Source: JADFQT01 sp965216025 (GTDB taxonomy: Bacteria > Chloroflexota > Dehalococcoidia > Lucifugimonadales > UBA3495). Taken from it: a DNA stretch of 64,000 bases. Within the stretch, counting starts at the first letter, position 1, and each line of letters starts with the position of its first letter. The translations under genes and the position numbers were made by a program. The notes beneath the pieces are model-generated. The model had not been told where the DNA came from, searched no databases, and was given only the letters and a program-made list of their open reading frames with translations. Below, piece after piece: positions 25,743 through 35,185 of this stretch. The stretch is from contig CBDCEX010000015.1 of the NCBI GenBank assembly GCA_965216025.1, forward strand, positions 461,857-525,856, read 5' to 3'.

Positions 25743-26502
25743 TCATTGCGTGGTGATCAGGAAGGTGTGCTCACCGACTTTGGTATTGATCTCAAGTTCA
25801 TCTCCCACCGAGCGCCAGTCGCGAGACAATTGGCCGTCTGTAATGACCTGGCAACGTTGGACATCTACTACGTTGCTCACGCGGAAAGACGTTGGTTGGT
25901 CGACTGCACCGGGAATGCCGGAATCGGTCGAGACGACCAGCCTTCGCCGCTCTACGTCGTACCATGCCTGAGATAGGCAGACGGTTGGGAAGTCGACGCC
26001 ATGGACAGTCGGATCGTTGAATTTGCGAAGGTTCGGCTGGTTGAACAGCCTCCACAAGGCTGCCTCGCTGCCGGCTTCGGAGGTCATCATCGCGGCGTTG
26101 AGTTGACCCCGGGGGTGCGGCTCATTGAGCCCGAAACCCCAGGTGAACTCCCCGGTTTCCCGGTTCCAGGTGGGCTCGTAATGCTCCTCTGCGTGGGCTT
26201 TCAACTTTGCGTACACGGCATCGTTCCCGTATTCCCGGGCAAGAGCCAGACCGATGAGCGTGTTCCTGGGGCTTGGTTCCAAGGTCGTCAACTCCCTGCT
26301 GGACTCCCGCACCGGGTCATGGGACGTCCAACCCAGAGCTTCAGCGGCAGCCTCAAAAAGCAACCGCCCGGCTTCAGGCTTCTGGGGCGCTACTGCGAAT
26401 GCCGATCCCAGCCCTCCACTGAGTCCAGTCAAATGATGGTGGTTGATCAACGGGTCGTAATACTGGGTCAGCGTGTCACCTTCCCTACCCTCCAGGAGAG
26501 GA
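25743..26502 (-). pseudogene. C-terminal part of an IS66-split, LinD-like gene with UGA codons
   Basis: Continuation of the gene that starts at 28715. It reads PLLEGREGDTLTQYYDPLIN, LTGLSGGLGSAFAVAPQKPE, then EEHYEPTWNRETGEFTWGFG and PRGQLNAAMMTSEAGSEAAL, and ends at 25743 with GEHTFLITTQ. The open frame continues artificially into the IS66 element on its N-terminal side. Removing the IS together with one copy of the 8-bp duplication joins ...ARREYL to PLLEGRE... exactly in frame. The ancestral protein is 510 residues. The alternating helix and Trp/Gly-rich loops fit an (alpha/alpha)6-barrel such as linalool dehydratase/isomerase (LinD). That family assignment is from memory and moderate. Confidence 0.6.
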
Positions 26503-26510
26503 AGATACTC

Positions 26511-27942
26511 GTAACTGTTCAGACTTGATGAGGTGAATTGGCTCAAAGCCGTTGGAAAAACGCTGGCATGGCCGGGGGAGTTGTGGCATACCAGGGAGGT
26601 GGACACTGAACTAGACCTGAACGCGGCGAGTCGCGAAACTCTGCTGGAGATAATTGCCGACCAGCGGGCAGTCATTGCCGATTTGCAAAGGCGGATTGGG
26701 GTTCTGGAATCCCGTCCCAACCGGCGCGGGTCGTCGGGGATGCCGGGTAATCAGCCGCACTCCAGCCGGCAAGCGCCGGAGAAAAAGGAGCCCAGAAAGC
26801 CGCGCCGCCATGGCTTCGCCCGCCAGCGCATGACTCCTACCCGGCGGGTGGAGCATGCCGTGGCGGTCTGTCCCGACTGCGGGACTCACCTGAACGGCGG
26901 ATGGGTACAGCGAACTCGGGAAGTCATTGAGCTACCGGTGGCTCCGGTAGAAGTGACCGAGCACGCCCTGGTAGCCCGCATCTGTCCGGTATGCCAGCGG
27001 CGCCGGCTGCCCAAAGAGGCCCCTGCAGGGGGTGGTTCTGGGCCAGCAGCGCCTGGGGGTCAATCTGGTAAGCCTGATGGTGACCCTGCGGGAGGAGGGA
27101 CGGTTGCCCATAAGAATCATCCAATGGTACCTGGAGACCGTCCATCAGTTGCACCTGAGTGTTGGTGCCATCGTCCAGGCCGTCCATGGAGTAGCCCGTC
27201 AGGCTGAGACGGCGGTGCGAGAGGTGCTCGAGCAAGTCCGCGCCAGTCCCGTGGTGCAGGGCGACGAAACCGGCTGGCGCCAGGACGGGAGCAACGGCTA
27301 TGTTTGGACCTTCAGCACTCCCAGCGAACGATACTTCCTGCGTCGGGGTCGGGATAAGGGGGTGGTGGATGAGGTGCTGGATTCCTCCTTCAGCGGAGTG
27401 TTGGTCAGTGATTTCTACGCCGCCTATAACCACTACCCGGGCCTGAAGCAACGGTGCTGGGCTCATCTGCTGCGGAATATCCCTGACCTGAAAGGGTTGT
27501 ACCCAGAAGACGCTGGGCTGGCTCAGTGGGCCGAGGCGGTTCACCAGGTCTACACGGAGGCCAAGGCCGCGGTCCTTCCCCGAGCCCAGCCAGGCCATCG
27601 CACCCAGCTAATGCTGGAGGAGAAACTAATGGTCTTGGCGCGGCCTTTCCTTAAAGATCCCCTGGCGGTTCAGGCCAAGCTCTGCCGGCGCATGGAACGG
27701 TTCATCAAGGAACTGTTTGTCTTCGTGTCGGACCCAGCCGTGCCCTCAGACAACAACGCCGCCGAGCGGAGCCTGCGGCATCTGGTAACCAGTCGCAAGA
27801 TCAGCGGCGGCACCCGCTCAGGGCAGGGCACCGACAGCAAGATGACCTTGGCATCCCTCTTTGGCACCTGGCGGGCTAGAGGTCTCAATCCCCTCCTGGA
27901 ATGCCGCCGGTTGCTCGCTTCCCCTCAAATCTGAACACTTAC
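26511..27942 (+). mobile_element. IS66-family (ISBst12-like) insertion sequence, copy 1
   Basis: 1432 bp with ends GTAACTGTTCAGA and GTAAGTGTTCAGA (inverted). A perfect 8-bp target duplication AGATACTC lies at 26503-26510 and 27943-27950. Single transposase gene, no tnpA or tnpB, as in the ISBst12 subgroup. It is inserted in the LinD-like gene. Compared with copy 2 it has one extra base, which accounts for the 1432 versus 1431 length. Confidence 0.95.
26533..27934 (+). pseudogene. IS66 transposase, frameshifted
   Basis: N-terminal part from 26533 (leucine-zipper helix ETLLEIIADQRAVIADLQRR, zinc-finger CPDCGTHLNGGW and CPVCQRRRLPKEA). One extra C in the run at about 27019-27022 (GAGGCCCCTGCAGG against GAGGCCCTGCAGG in copy 2) shifts the frame after PKEA. 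The remainder continues in another frame from 27032 and contains the DDE domain (VVQGDETGWRQDG, LVSDFYAAYNHYPGLKQRCW, NNAAERSLRHLVTSRKISGG). Inactive unless the shift is suppressed. Confidence 0.88.
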
Positions 27943-28018
27943 AGATACTCCCTTCGGGCGTATTCCCACCAGTTATGAAACACTCGATGCGTGTCGCTGC
28001 CGTATAGGATGTCGTGTA

Positions 28019-28033
28019 GCCTCAAACCGAGGC
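28019..28033 (-). promoter_or_regulatory. SECIS-like hairpin after the second UGA
   Basis: On the minus strand GCCTC-GGTTT-GAGGC: a perfect 5-bp stem with a loop starting GGU, the base pattern favoured in bacterial SECIS apical loops for SelB binding. Thirteen bases separate the UGA (28049-28047) from the stem and 18 from the loop. Confidence 0.4.
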
Positions 28034-28039
28034 CGGCGC

Positions 28040-28057
28040 GGCCCAGTCACGTGGGCC
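28040..28057 (-). promoter_or_regulatory. SECIS-like hairpin after the first UGA
   Basis: On the minus strand GGCCCA-CGTGAC-TGGGCC: a perfect 6-bp stem with a six-base loop carrying G at position 2. The stem begins 17 bases after the UGA at 28076-28074 and the loop begins 22 bases after it, within the range used by bacterial SECIS elements. The second UGA lies inside this loop. Confidence 0.4.
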
Positions 28058-28791
28058 ATATCTTGGTGTTTTCTCAATGACAGCCTTCCGGGCGCGCCGA
28101 CCATTGGCTGGCCAGGTGATTGGCGATGTCCGTATGAGTCCAGGTGAAGGTGTTCTCGCCATCGCGAACAATATCAAATGGCTTATTCCATTTTTCATCG
28201 CCTGAAACGTAGAGGTGCAGGCCCAGGACGAGGAGGAAGTCTCCCGAGAAGAACAGGTTTCCGTCGGCGCCCACCGGGTCCATTTGCAGACCCCACGGTT
28301 CCACCCCGTTGGCCGTCCAGCCCGGCACGTCGTACTCGCCTCTCAGGTGGGAAGGGATCAACGAGTACCAGCCCTCCGGGTAATTCTGACGGCGGGGGTC
28401 ATAGCCAATCTGGCCCAGCCAGTCCTTGGCTGCCCAGTATCCTGTGAAGCGATATACCAGTTCATCCAGAACCCTGCTGTATACCTCTCTCCAGGCCGGG
28501 GTTGTATCGGCCATCAGGCCCATGGCGTAGCTGGATTCCCTAAGGTCCATCCTATGCCAGGAGCTCGTGGGTTCGTTGGTGATATGGTCCCAATGGTCGT
28601 GGGGTTTACCGTTTTTGTTCCAGTCGTCCGGTGTGGTAGCCTTGCGATGAAGGTAACGCAACCAGCCCCGGCAGCGGTCTGACGTCGCTGGATATCCTCT
28701 GACGACGGCGGCCATTGCACACCTCTTAGCTGTGATTTGTTGGACCAATAGGGTTTGGGTTCGCTCATAATATATAAGGAAGCCACGTCCT

Positions 28792-29097
28792 TCAACGCGC
28801 TGGTAGGGGTGTTTTGAGCGGGGCAACACTGGTGGAGGGGTTGTTCCACTGTGAGCTAGCTAGGTGGATAGCACGGTCAAAGGGTAGCCCCGGTTGCTCC
28901 TTGAAGTCCAGATAGTCTGAAGCGGGTTCATCCCCGATGGCATCGGGTAGCTGAGTTGGCAAGACGCCCGAGATCCTAGCCTCCTCGACGGTCGCCAGAA
29001 CCCGTATCTGCAGAGCATCCAGAACGAGGGCCTCCCCTGACTCGTCCGCCTGGTCCAACCACTTGGCTACCGCCTCCTCACTGCTCAAATTCCTCAC
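28792..29097 (-). CDS. Hypothetical small protein upstream of the LinD-like gene
   Basis: 101 residues from a GTG at 29097. The N-terminal two thirds look protein-like (LSSEEAVAKWLDQADESGEA, then VEEARISGVLPTQLPDAIGD); the last ~25 residues (SSQWNNPSTSVAPLKTPLPA) look like read-through of a non-coding stretch. It ends 76 bases before the LinD-like start and could have been its operon partner. No family recognised. The codon use is ordinary for the region. A short or decayed gene is equally possible. Confidence 0.3.
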   Translation of the reverse strand: MRNLSSEEAVAKWLDQADESGEALVLDALQIRVLATVEEARISGVLPTQLPDAIGDEPASDYLDFKEQPGLPFDRAIHLASSQWNNPSTSVAPLKTPLPAR

Positions 29098-29328
29098 TGA
29101 TCAGGACCGTAATGAAGCAATCCTAGTTGGTAAACGAGACCTGGGCGTGATCTACTTTGATGACCGCGACCGGCAACGGGTCGAGCGGCGCTTAGTAGGC
29201 CGCCTGGAGCGGAGGCATAGAATTGACACCCCGGACCACAGAGTCGTAAGGTGGCCGAACCAGTTTAGCGGCAAGAGATAAATCTGCATGCTGATAACCC
29301 GACCTCCGGTCCACTGGCAGGTATAAAA

Positions 29329-31654
29329 GTGGTAGACCTCACTCGGGGTATACCTGGAGCCATCGCCACCATGCTCTTGGCGGACTACGGCGCTGATGTG
29401 CTCAAGTTGCAAAACCTCTCAGGTGAGCTGTTGGAGAGTTCTCCGGCATTCCGTGTCTGGAACCGGGGTAAGAAAAGCGTTGCCCTCGACCTGGGCGAGC
29501 CAGAAGCACGGTGCGTAGCTTTTAAGCTGGCTCGGGATGCTGACGTTTTTCTGGAGTCGTTCCGGCCTGGTGTAGCGGAGCGCTTGGGCCTTGGCTACTC
29601 TTTAGTCAAAAATAGCAACCCTGGCATCATTTATTGCTCCATATCCGCATTTGGTCCCAGCGGCCCATGGGCGCAGCGACACGGATACGAAGGTCTCGTG
29701 TCAGCTGCGTCCGGAATTACGACCGATCAGACCGGTGTGCGCAATGGTCCGATGTTCTGCTCTATACCGATGGCAAGCCTCGGAGCTTCGATGTTGGCTC
29801 TTCAAGACATCCTGGCGTCACTGCACGTGAGGAACCTATGCGGTATTAGGTCAAAAAGTTGAAACCAGCATGTATCAAGGAGCTATCGCTATCAGGTCAC
29901 CCATGTTGATTGAGGCCGACGAAATATCGAAATTCCAGACGAACAATTTACTCCCTCAAGGCGGACTGCCGTCGTACCGTATGTACCCTTGCGCAGATGG
30001 AAAGTGGCTCCATATCGGGTGTCTCACCCGGGAGTTTTGGGACAAGCTCGCCGTCGCTCTAAACCTGCTAGAGCTTGCCACCGAGCCTGAGTTTGAGTCA
30101 GCTCCGTCTGGATGGTCCACTGATCAAGACCGCGAGTCAGCAATGGACCTTATCGGGAATCGATTGCTGGAGCGCCCTCGGGATCATTGGCTCTCGGTCT
30201 TGGCCGAGGCGGATGTCCCGGCTGCTCCAGTATTGACGACCCAGCAGTACATGGATCTTCCGCAGGTGCGTCAAAGTGGTTTGGTGCAAACTGTCGAAGA
30301 CCCGGTCTTAGGTGAAATGGACCAGGTGGGGATGGCAATCGGCTTCTCGGAGACTCCTGGCTGGACACGGATGCCAGCCCCCATACTTGGCCAACACACC
30401 GCGGAAGTGCTGGCGTCACTTGACCACACTGGGAACTCCTCTAAGGAGTCGGGAAACAGCTCGAAGAGCAGCAAAACGCCCAAGCATCCTCTTGAAGGAA
30501 TGCAAGTCTTGGACTTTAGTTCCTTTATCACCGCCCCTCTCGGGACCATGATACTTTCGGACCTGGGTGCGGATGTCATTAAAGTAGAGCCTCTGAGTGG
30601 AGAGGGGGCCAGACCTTTACCCTTTTTAATTCTTGGTGGGAACCGGGGCAAGCGAAATCTTGCCCTGGATCTTAAATCCCCGGCCGCCAAGGACATAATC
30701 AACCGTCTCCTGGGTTCGTGCTACGTAGTAGTTCACAACATGCGAGTAGGGGTCGCAGAGCGGCTGGGCATCGACTACGAGGTGGCGCGAAATCTTCGGC
30801 CCGACGTTATATATGTCCACGTTACCGGCTACGGTGCGTCTGGACCCGACAAGCTTAAGCCCGGTTTCGACCCGCTTTTCCAATTTATTTCCGGAACTAC
30901 CGCACGGCAGGGCGCCAGTGTTGAGCGCCCGGTGTTTCTGAGGACTCCAGTGTGCGACGACACTAATGCCCTGCTTCTGGCGGCTAGTGTCCTGATGGCT
31001 CTGCATCACCGCGACCAGACCGGCCAGGGTCAGAAGATAGACCTGAGCCTCCTTAAAACAGCCGCTTTGATCAACTCCGACGACTTTATGCGATTCCGGG
31101 GCAAAGAGGATCGTCCGCTTGCAGACAACGGACTATACGGATTAAGTGCTGTCAAACGCCTCTACAAAGCCGCTGACGGCTGGATATTCCTCGATTGCAA
31201 CCAGGCGGAAGAATGGGAAAGCCTCAGAAAATTCTTGGGTGAGTCATGGTTAGGCGATGAGCTTACTTTCAACCTGGCCAACAAGGCGCACCCGTGGAAC
31301 GAAGAACTGTGCCGAAATCTGGCTGAGGAGTTTGAGCGCCGTCCCGCTGAAGATTGGGAGAGGCTATTGGTTGCCGAGGGGGTGCCCTGCTGCAGAGTAG
31401 CAAAGAACATTGATGAGGGATTCTACCTGCATCCCCAGGCACTTCACCTGGGAATGATCGACCAAAACATGCACCCTGATTACAGTAATTTGCGGCAAGC
31501 AGGCGTGCAGGTCGCGTTTTCAGAGACTCCCTCCGCTGACCGGCTGCCGGCGCCCAGTCTTGGCCAGCACAGCGTAGAAATTCTCCAAGAGCTGGGGTTT
31601 AGTGAACTGGAGATTTCAGATATGCGTGGCGGCAGTTGCGTGGGTGTCGCTTGA
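29329..31654 (+). pseudogene. Two-domain CaiB/BaiF (family III) CoA transferase, frameshifted
   Basis: Family III CoA transferases move CoA between acyl acids. The first domain starts near 29284-29329 (GTG at 29329; LAGIK precedes it in frame) with VVDLTRGIPGAIATMLLADY, GADVLKLQNL and VFLESFRPGVAERLGLGYS. At about 29840, between LASLHVR and GQKVETSM, a single-base shift moves the reading frame. The rest (29870 to 31654, 594 residues) contains the end of the first domain (GLPSYRMYPCADGKWLHIGC). It then has a second full domain (LEGMQVLDFSSFITAPLGTM, GNRGKRNLALDLKSP, DVIYVHVTGYGASGPDK). The total would be ~775 residues, the tandem form seen in Chloroflexota. It may be a recent pseudogene or carry a sequencing indel. 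Substrate unknown. Confidence 0.8.
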
Positions 31655-31850
31655 CCTTTCGTGGCGATCTGAAAAGTTTATCACCACTGAACAAACAGGG
31701 GCATATATGTGCCAAAATGACGGAGCTAGGATTCCTATTGAGATTCCGTTGGCCGCCTAATCCACCTGATTCCCAGGCCCATTAAACAAACGGGGTAGCG
31801 AAAATCCCGCTACCCCGTATCTCGTTCTCTCTTTGGCCCAGCCCCTAAAC

Positions 31851-33567
31851 CCCAATCCACCGAACGGGGGCGTGTGAGAGGCCTGCTGAAGAAACAAAAG
31901 GGTGCGCCTCTGAATCTGGGATAATGGTTTTGAAACAGAAAACCGGTCCCAGAAAAGGAGCACCCAATAGATGCTACCACGCAACCAACCCGACGGCATC
32001 CACATCGCCTTCGACGACCACCGCCTGGTCAACAATGCCGGGCTGATTCTTCCCGCCACCTTGGCCTTGCACCTCGGCCTTTCCCAACTGGTTGACCGGC
32101 ACCTGGACCTGGGCCGGGCCCCAGGCCGAGCGAACACCGGCGACAAGATAATGACGCTGGTCGCCTCGGCGCTGGCGGGCGGCGACTGCATCGACGACGC
32201 CGATGCGTTGCGCACCGGCAGGACGGCCTGCGCTCTCGGCTGCGTAGTCAAGGCGCCCTCCACCCTGGGCACCTTCCTGCGCAGCTTCACCTGGGGCCAC
32301 GTCCGCCAGCTGGACGGGGTGAGCCGCGAGTTGCTGGCCCGGGCCTGGCAGGCCGGCGCCGGACCCGGCGACGCGCCATTCACCATCGACCTTGATTCGA
32401 CGATCTGCGAGCCTTACGGACTGGCCAAGGAGGGCGCCCGCCATCACGGCTATACCGGCGCGCGGGGCTATCACCCACTGCTGGCCGTCGCCGCCGGAAC
32501 CGGCGACGTGCTGATGTCCCACCTGCGCGAGGGCCGGGCCATCACCGCCCGGGGCGCCGCCCACTTCCTGCGTGAGACGGTGAGCCGGGTTCGCTGCGGC
32601 GGGGCCAGCGGGCAGCTCACCATGCGGGCTGACAGCGGCTTCTATACCCACGCCGTGGTCGCCGTCTGCCGCCGGATGGATGTCCGCTTCTCCATCACCA
32701 TCCGCCAGCACAAAAGCCTGCACAATCTCATCGAGGCGATACCCGAAGATGCCTGGACGCCGATTCCTTACTGGATGGACGGCGCCGCCGATGTGGCCGA
32801 AACCACCTACACCCCCTTCCAGAGTGAGCCGGATGCCGCGCCGGTACGGCTCATCGTCCGGCGGGTGAAGCCGGCGCCCGGTTCTCAACTGGCTCTCTTC
32901 GCCACCTACAGCTATCACGGCTTCATCACCGACCGGGACGGGGAGACCCTGGAACTGGAGGCTGACCACCGCCGCCACGCCGAGATCGAGAATGCGATAC
33001 GCGACCTCAAGTACGGCGTCGGGCTGAACCATCTTCCCTCGGGCCGCTTCGCCACCAACGGCGCCTGGCTGGCGGTACAGGTGATGGCCCACAACCTGGC
33101 TCGCTGGACAGCCCGCATCGGCCTGGGTGAGCAGATCGTGACCACCAAGACCCTCCGGCGGCGGGTCTTCGCCCTGGCCGGACGGCTCACCCGCTCGGCA
33201 CGCCGGATCACCCTGCATCTTCCCAAGCGCTGGCCCTGGGAGGAGCAGTTCAGCCGCGCCCTGGCCCGACTGCGAGCCATTCCACTCCCAGCCTGACGGC
33301 GCCCGTCCGCCACTGACCCGCCAGCCAACCCAACGTCCCCGCAAACTCGCGCTAGCCCAGTCCGCGAGCGCCTCTTGCCGTGTCCTATCCCGCCATCTCG
33401 CTCGCCACAGCCACTGTAAGCCGCCATCGGCGCTCCCAAAAGCGCCTGCAGACCGCCCGCCAACCTCCCGTCTACCCAAGTTCGAGCCCGGATTATCGCG
33501 CCTGTACTCCCTCACCCCCCTTCCGTTGTCCTCACGCTGTCCATCCGTGTCCATCGGTGGATTCGGG
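31851..33567 (+). mobile_element. IS1380-family insertion sequence (GC-rich type)
   Basis: About 1.72 kb. The ends CCCAATCCACCGA (left) and CCCGAATCCACCGA (right, read inward) are inverted repeats, flanked by a direct repeat CTAAAC at 31845-31850 and 33568-33573 (family duplications are usually 4-5 bp, so the exact boundary may move by one or two bases). Its GC content is clearly higher than the surroundings, suggesting recent arrival from another genome. Confidence 0.85.
31971..33296 (+). CDS. IS1380-family transposase
   Basis: 441 residues with an RNase H-like DDE core. The first Asp is in FTIDLDSTICEPYGL, followed by the family's KEGARHHGYTGARGYHPLLA. The second is in MRADSGFYTHAVVAVC, and the Glu in RHAEIENAIRDLKYGVGLNH. 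The C-terminal MAHNLARWTARIGLGE is also typical. Intact and possibly active. A long antisense frame covers the same bases but is a GC-rich shadow. Confidence 0.92.
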   Translation: MLPRNQPDGIHIAFDDHRLVNNAGLILPATLALHLGLSQLVDRHLDLGRAPGRANTGDKIMTLVASALAGGDCIDDADALRTGRTACALGCVVKAPSTLGTFLRSFTWGHVRQLDGVSRELLARAWQAGAGPGDAPFTIDLDSTICEPYGLAKEGARHHGYTGARGYHPLLAVAAGTGDVLMSHLREGRAITARGAAHFLRETVSRVRCGGASGQLTMRADSGFYTHAVVAVCRRMDVRFSITIRQHKSLHNLIEAIPEDAWTPIPYWMDGAADVAETTYTPFQSEPDAAPVRLIVRRVKPAPGSQLALFATYSYHGFITDRDGETLELEADHRRHAEIENAIRDLKYGVGLNHLPSGRFATNGAWLAVQVMAHNLARWTARIGLGEQIVTTKTLRRRVFALAGRLTRSARRITLHLPKRWPWEEQFSRALARLRAIPLPA

Positions 33568-33573
33568 CTAAAC

Positions 33574-33877
33574 TAACGACCGGGTTTTGTCGGGTACGCT
33601 GGTTTCAACCTTTCCTCTACTTAGTTTCGCAAGGCGCATAGGTTGGTCGACCCTACCAACTTCGCCAAAAAAGTGGATGTTGTTAACAAAAAATTAACCT
33701 CTGGGAAATATTTTCGTAACACTTCAAAATTAGAGTGGCCTTCGTGTGCAGCGCTGCATAACTCAGGGCAATACCGGCCTCTCATGAACCTACCTGCTCA
33801 TCGGCTGAACGTTCTCTTGTTATTTCCATTCTTGGCTCCGACCTCATAATCCACAAATCAAGGAGGGAGATCAGATC
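33574..33877 (+). promoter_or_regulatory. Leader and promoter region of the urt-ure cluster
   Basis: 304 bases. AT-rich compared with its neighbours (TTGTTAACAAAAAATTAACC at about 33679-33698 has GTTAAC/TTAAC symmetry), suitable for a promoter and a nitrogen-responsive regulator site, but I cannot name the regulator. A strong AAGGAGGGA ribosome-binding site at 33860-33868 serves urtA. Confidence 0.45.
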
Positions 33878-35185
33878 ATGCTCCGGTTAATATTATCTAG
33901 CCTTTCTGGCGTACCCAAATATACGAAAATCGCCCTGGGCGCTTTTGTGCTGATGGCAATGATTGCCTGTAGCTCTGCGGCGCCGCCTACCACAGCTGCA
34001 ACTGCGGCCCCAGCTGCAGCTGCAGACCCGGTGGCAACGGCAGAGCCTGCAGCCAGCACTGAATCCATCAAGGTTGGCGTACTTCACTCATTGTCCGGCA
34101 CCATGTCCATTAGCGAAACCGCGGTTAGGGACGCCACATTAATGGCCATCGAAGAAATCAACGCTGCCGGTGGTGTAATGGGAAAGCAAATGGAGGTGGT
34201 TGTCGAGGACGGAGCTTCCGACTGGCCAACCTTCGCTGAGAAGGCCAAGAAACTGCTCCAGAGCGACGAGGTCGCGGTAGTGTTCGGCGGTTGGACCAGC
34301 GCTAGCCGGAAGGCTATGCTACCGGTTTTCGAGGGCGAGAAGGGGTTGCTCTTCTACCCGGTCCAATACGAGGGTCTGGAGACTTCTCCCAATATCTTTT
34401 ACACCGGGGCGACTACCAACCAGCAAATTGTACCGGCGGTGGAATACCTGCTGGAGCAGGGCAAGACCAAGTTTTACCTGCTGGGCTCCGATTACGTTTT
34501 CCCCCGCACTTCAAATTTGATTATCAACAAGCAACTGAAGGGGGCGGGACTGAAAGCTGTTGGCGAGGAATATACTCCTCTGGGCCACACCGAGTACAGC
34601 ACCGTCATAGCCAAAATCAGGGCCGCCGAACCGGACGTTGTGTTCAACACCCTGAACGGTGACTCCAACGTGGCGTTTTTCAAGCAGCTTAAAGACGCCG
34701 GCATATCCGCCGAAGACCTGCCCACCTTATCGGTGAGCGTGGCCGAGGAAGAAATCACCGGTATCGGTCCGGAGAATATGCTTGGTCACCTGGTAGCCTG
34801 GAACTACTTCCAGACGACTGACACACCGGAAAATGAGAAGTTCGTCGCTGCCTTCAAAGCCAAATATGGCGAGAATCGGGTGACTGACGACCCTATTGAG
34901 GCCGGTTATTTCGGGGTTTATTTGTGGGCCAAGGCAGTGGAAAAAGCCGGCAGCACCGATGTGGCTGCTGTGAAGGCAGCCGCCAAGGGTCTGACGTTCC
35001 AAGCCCCGGGCGGTCTGGTCACAATCCACATGGAAAACCAGCACGTTGCCAAAACGGTACGCATCGGCGAGGTACGGGCTGATGGTCAAATCAATGAAAT
35101 CTGGAACTCCGGCGAACCGGTAGTCCCCGATCCATATCTGGATAACTACGAATGGGCGGCGGGACTCAGAGAGCAGACCCAGTAA
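33878..35185 (+). CDS. urtA: Urea ABC transporter substrate-binding lipoprotein
   Basis: Captures urea outside the membrane for UrtBC. 435 residues. A signal peptide ends in a lipobox MIACSS at about residue 28, followed by an Ala/Thr/Pro-rich linker. The Peripla_BP type I fold starts IKVGVLHSLSGTMSISETAV, with VVEDGASDWPTFAEKAKKLL, VFGGWTSASRKAMLPVFEG and LLFYPVQYEGLETSPNIFYT. The Gly-Trp-Thr-Ser and Tyr-Glu-Gly segments are characteristic of UrtA/FmdD proteins. Strong Shine-Dalgarno upstream. First gene of a run that includes permeases, ATPases and urease. Confidence 0.95.
   Translation: MLRLILSSLSGVPKYTKIALGAFVLMAMIACSSAAPPTTAATAAPAAAADPVATAEPAASTESIKVGVLHSLSGTMSISETAVRDATLMAIEEINAAGGVMGKQMEVVVEDGASDWPTFAEKAKKLLQSDEVAVVFGGWTSASRKAMLPVFEGEKGLLFYPVQYEGLETSPNIFYTGATTNQQIVPAVEYLLEQGKTKFYLLGSDYVFPRTSNLIINKQLKGAGLKAVGEEYTPLGHTEYSTVIAKIRAAEPDVVFNTLNGDSNVAFFKQLKDAGISAEDLPTLSVSVAEEEITGIGPENMLGHLVAWNYFQTTDTPENEKFVAAFKAKYGENRVTDDPIEAGYFGVYLWAKAVEKAGSTDVAAVKAAAKGLTFQAPGGLVTIHMENQHVAKTVRIGEVRADGQINEIWNSGEPVVPDPYLDNYEWAAGLREQTQ

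Larger units (their letters stand above)
27943..28715 (-). pseudogene. Candidate double-selenocysteine LinD-like enzyme, N-terminal part (split by IS66)
   Basis: The ATG at 28715 has AGAGGTG upstream. The protein runs MAAVVRGYPATSDRCRGWLR, RYLHRKATTPDDWNKNG, GANLFFSGDF-like DGNLFFSGDFLLVLGLHLYV, ASQWSARPEGCH, then UGA (28076-28074, residue 214), E-N-T-K-I-W-P-T, UGA (28049-28047, residue 223), then LGRAGLGLRLHDILYGSDTH and VFHNWWEYARREYL up to the IS66 insertion. There is no frameshift: the frame is open on both sides of each UGA. The UGAs are nine residues apart, and the motif around them (x-E-x5-P-x-x) is where LinD-type linalool dehydratase/isomerase has its two catalytic cysteines, also nine apart. 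Hairpins suitable as SECIS follow each UGA. The IS insertion makes this copy non-functional now. The alternative is a decayed gene with two nonsense mutations. Confidence 0.55.

Noticed and set aside
27943..28715. UGA reassigned to Trp or Cys in this organism
   Set aside because: Many intact genes in the window (moeA, rseP neighbours, uppS, urtC) end at UGA and overlap following starts, so UGA is a normal stop here; only site-specific recoding remains.
31974..33554. 526-codon open frame antisense to the IS1380 transposase
   Set aside because: It covers exactly the GC-rich transposase gene on the other strand, is Gly/Arg/Ala-rich and matches no family; it is a codon-bias shadow.
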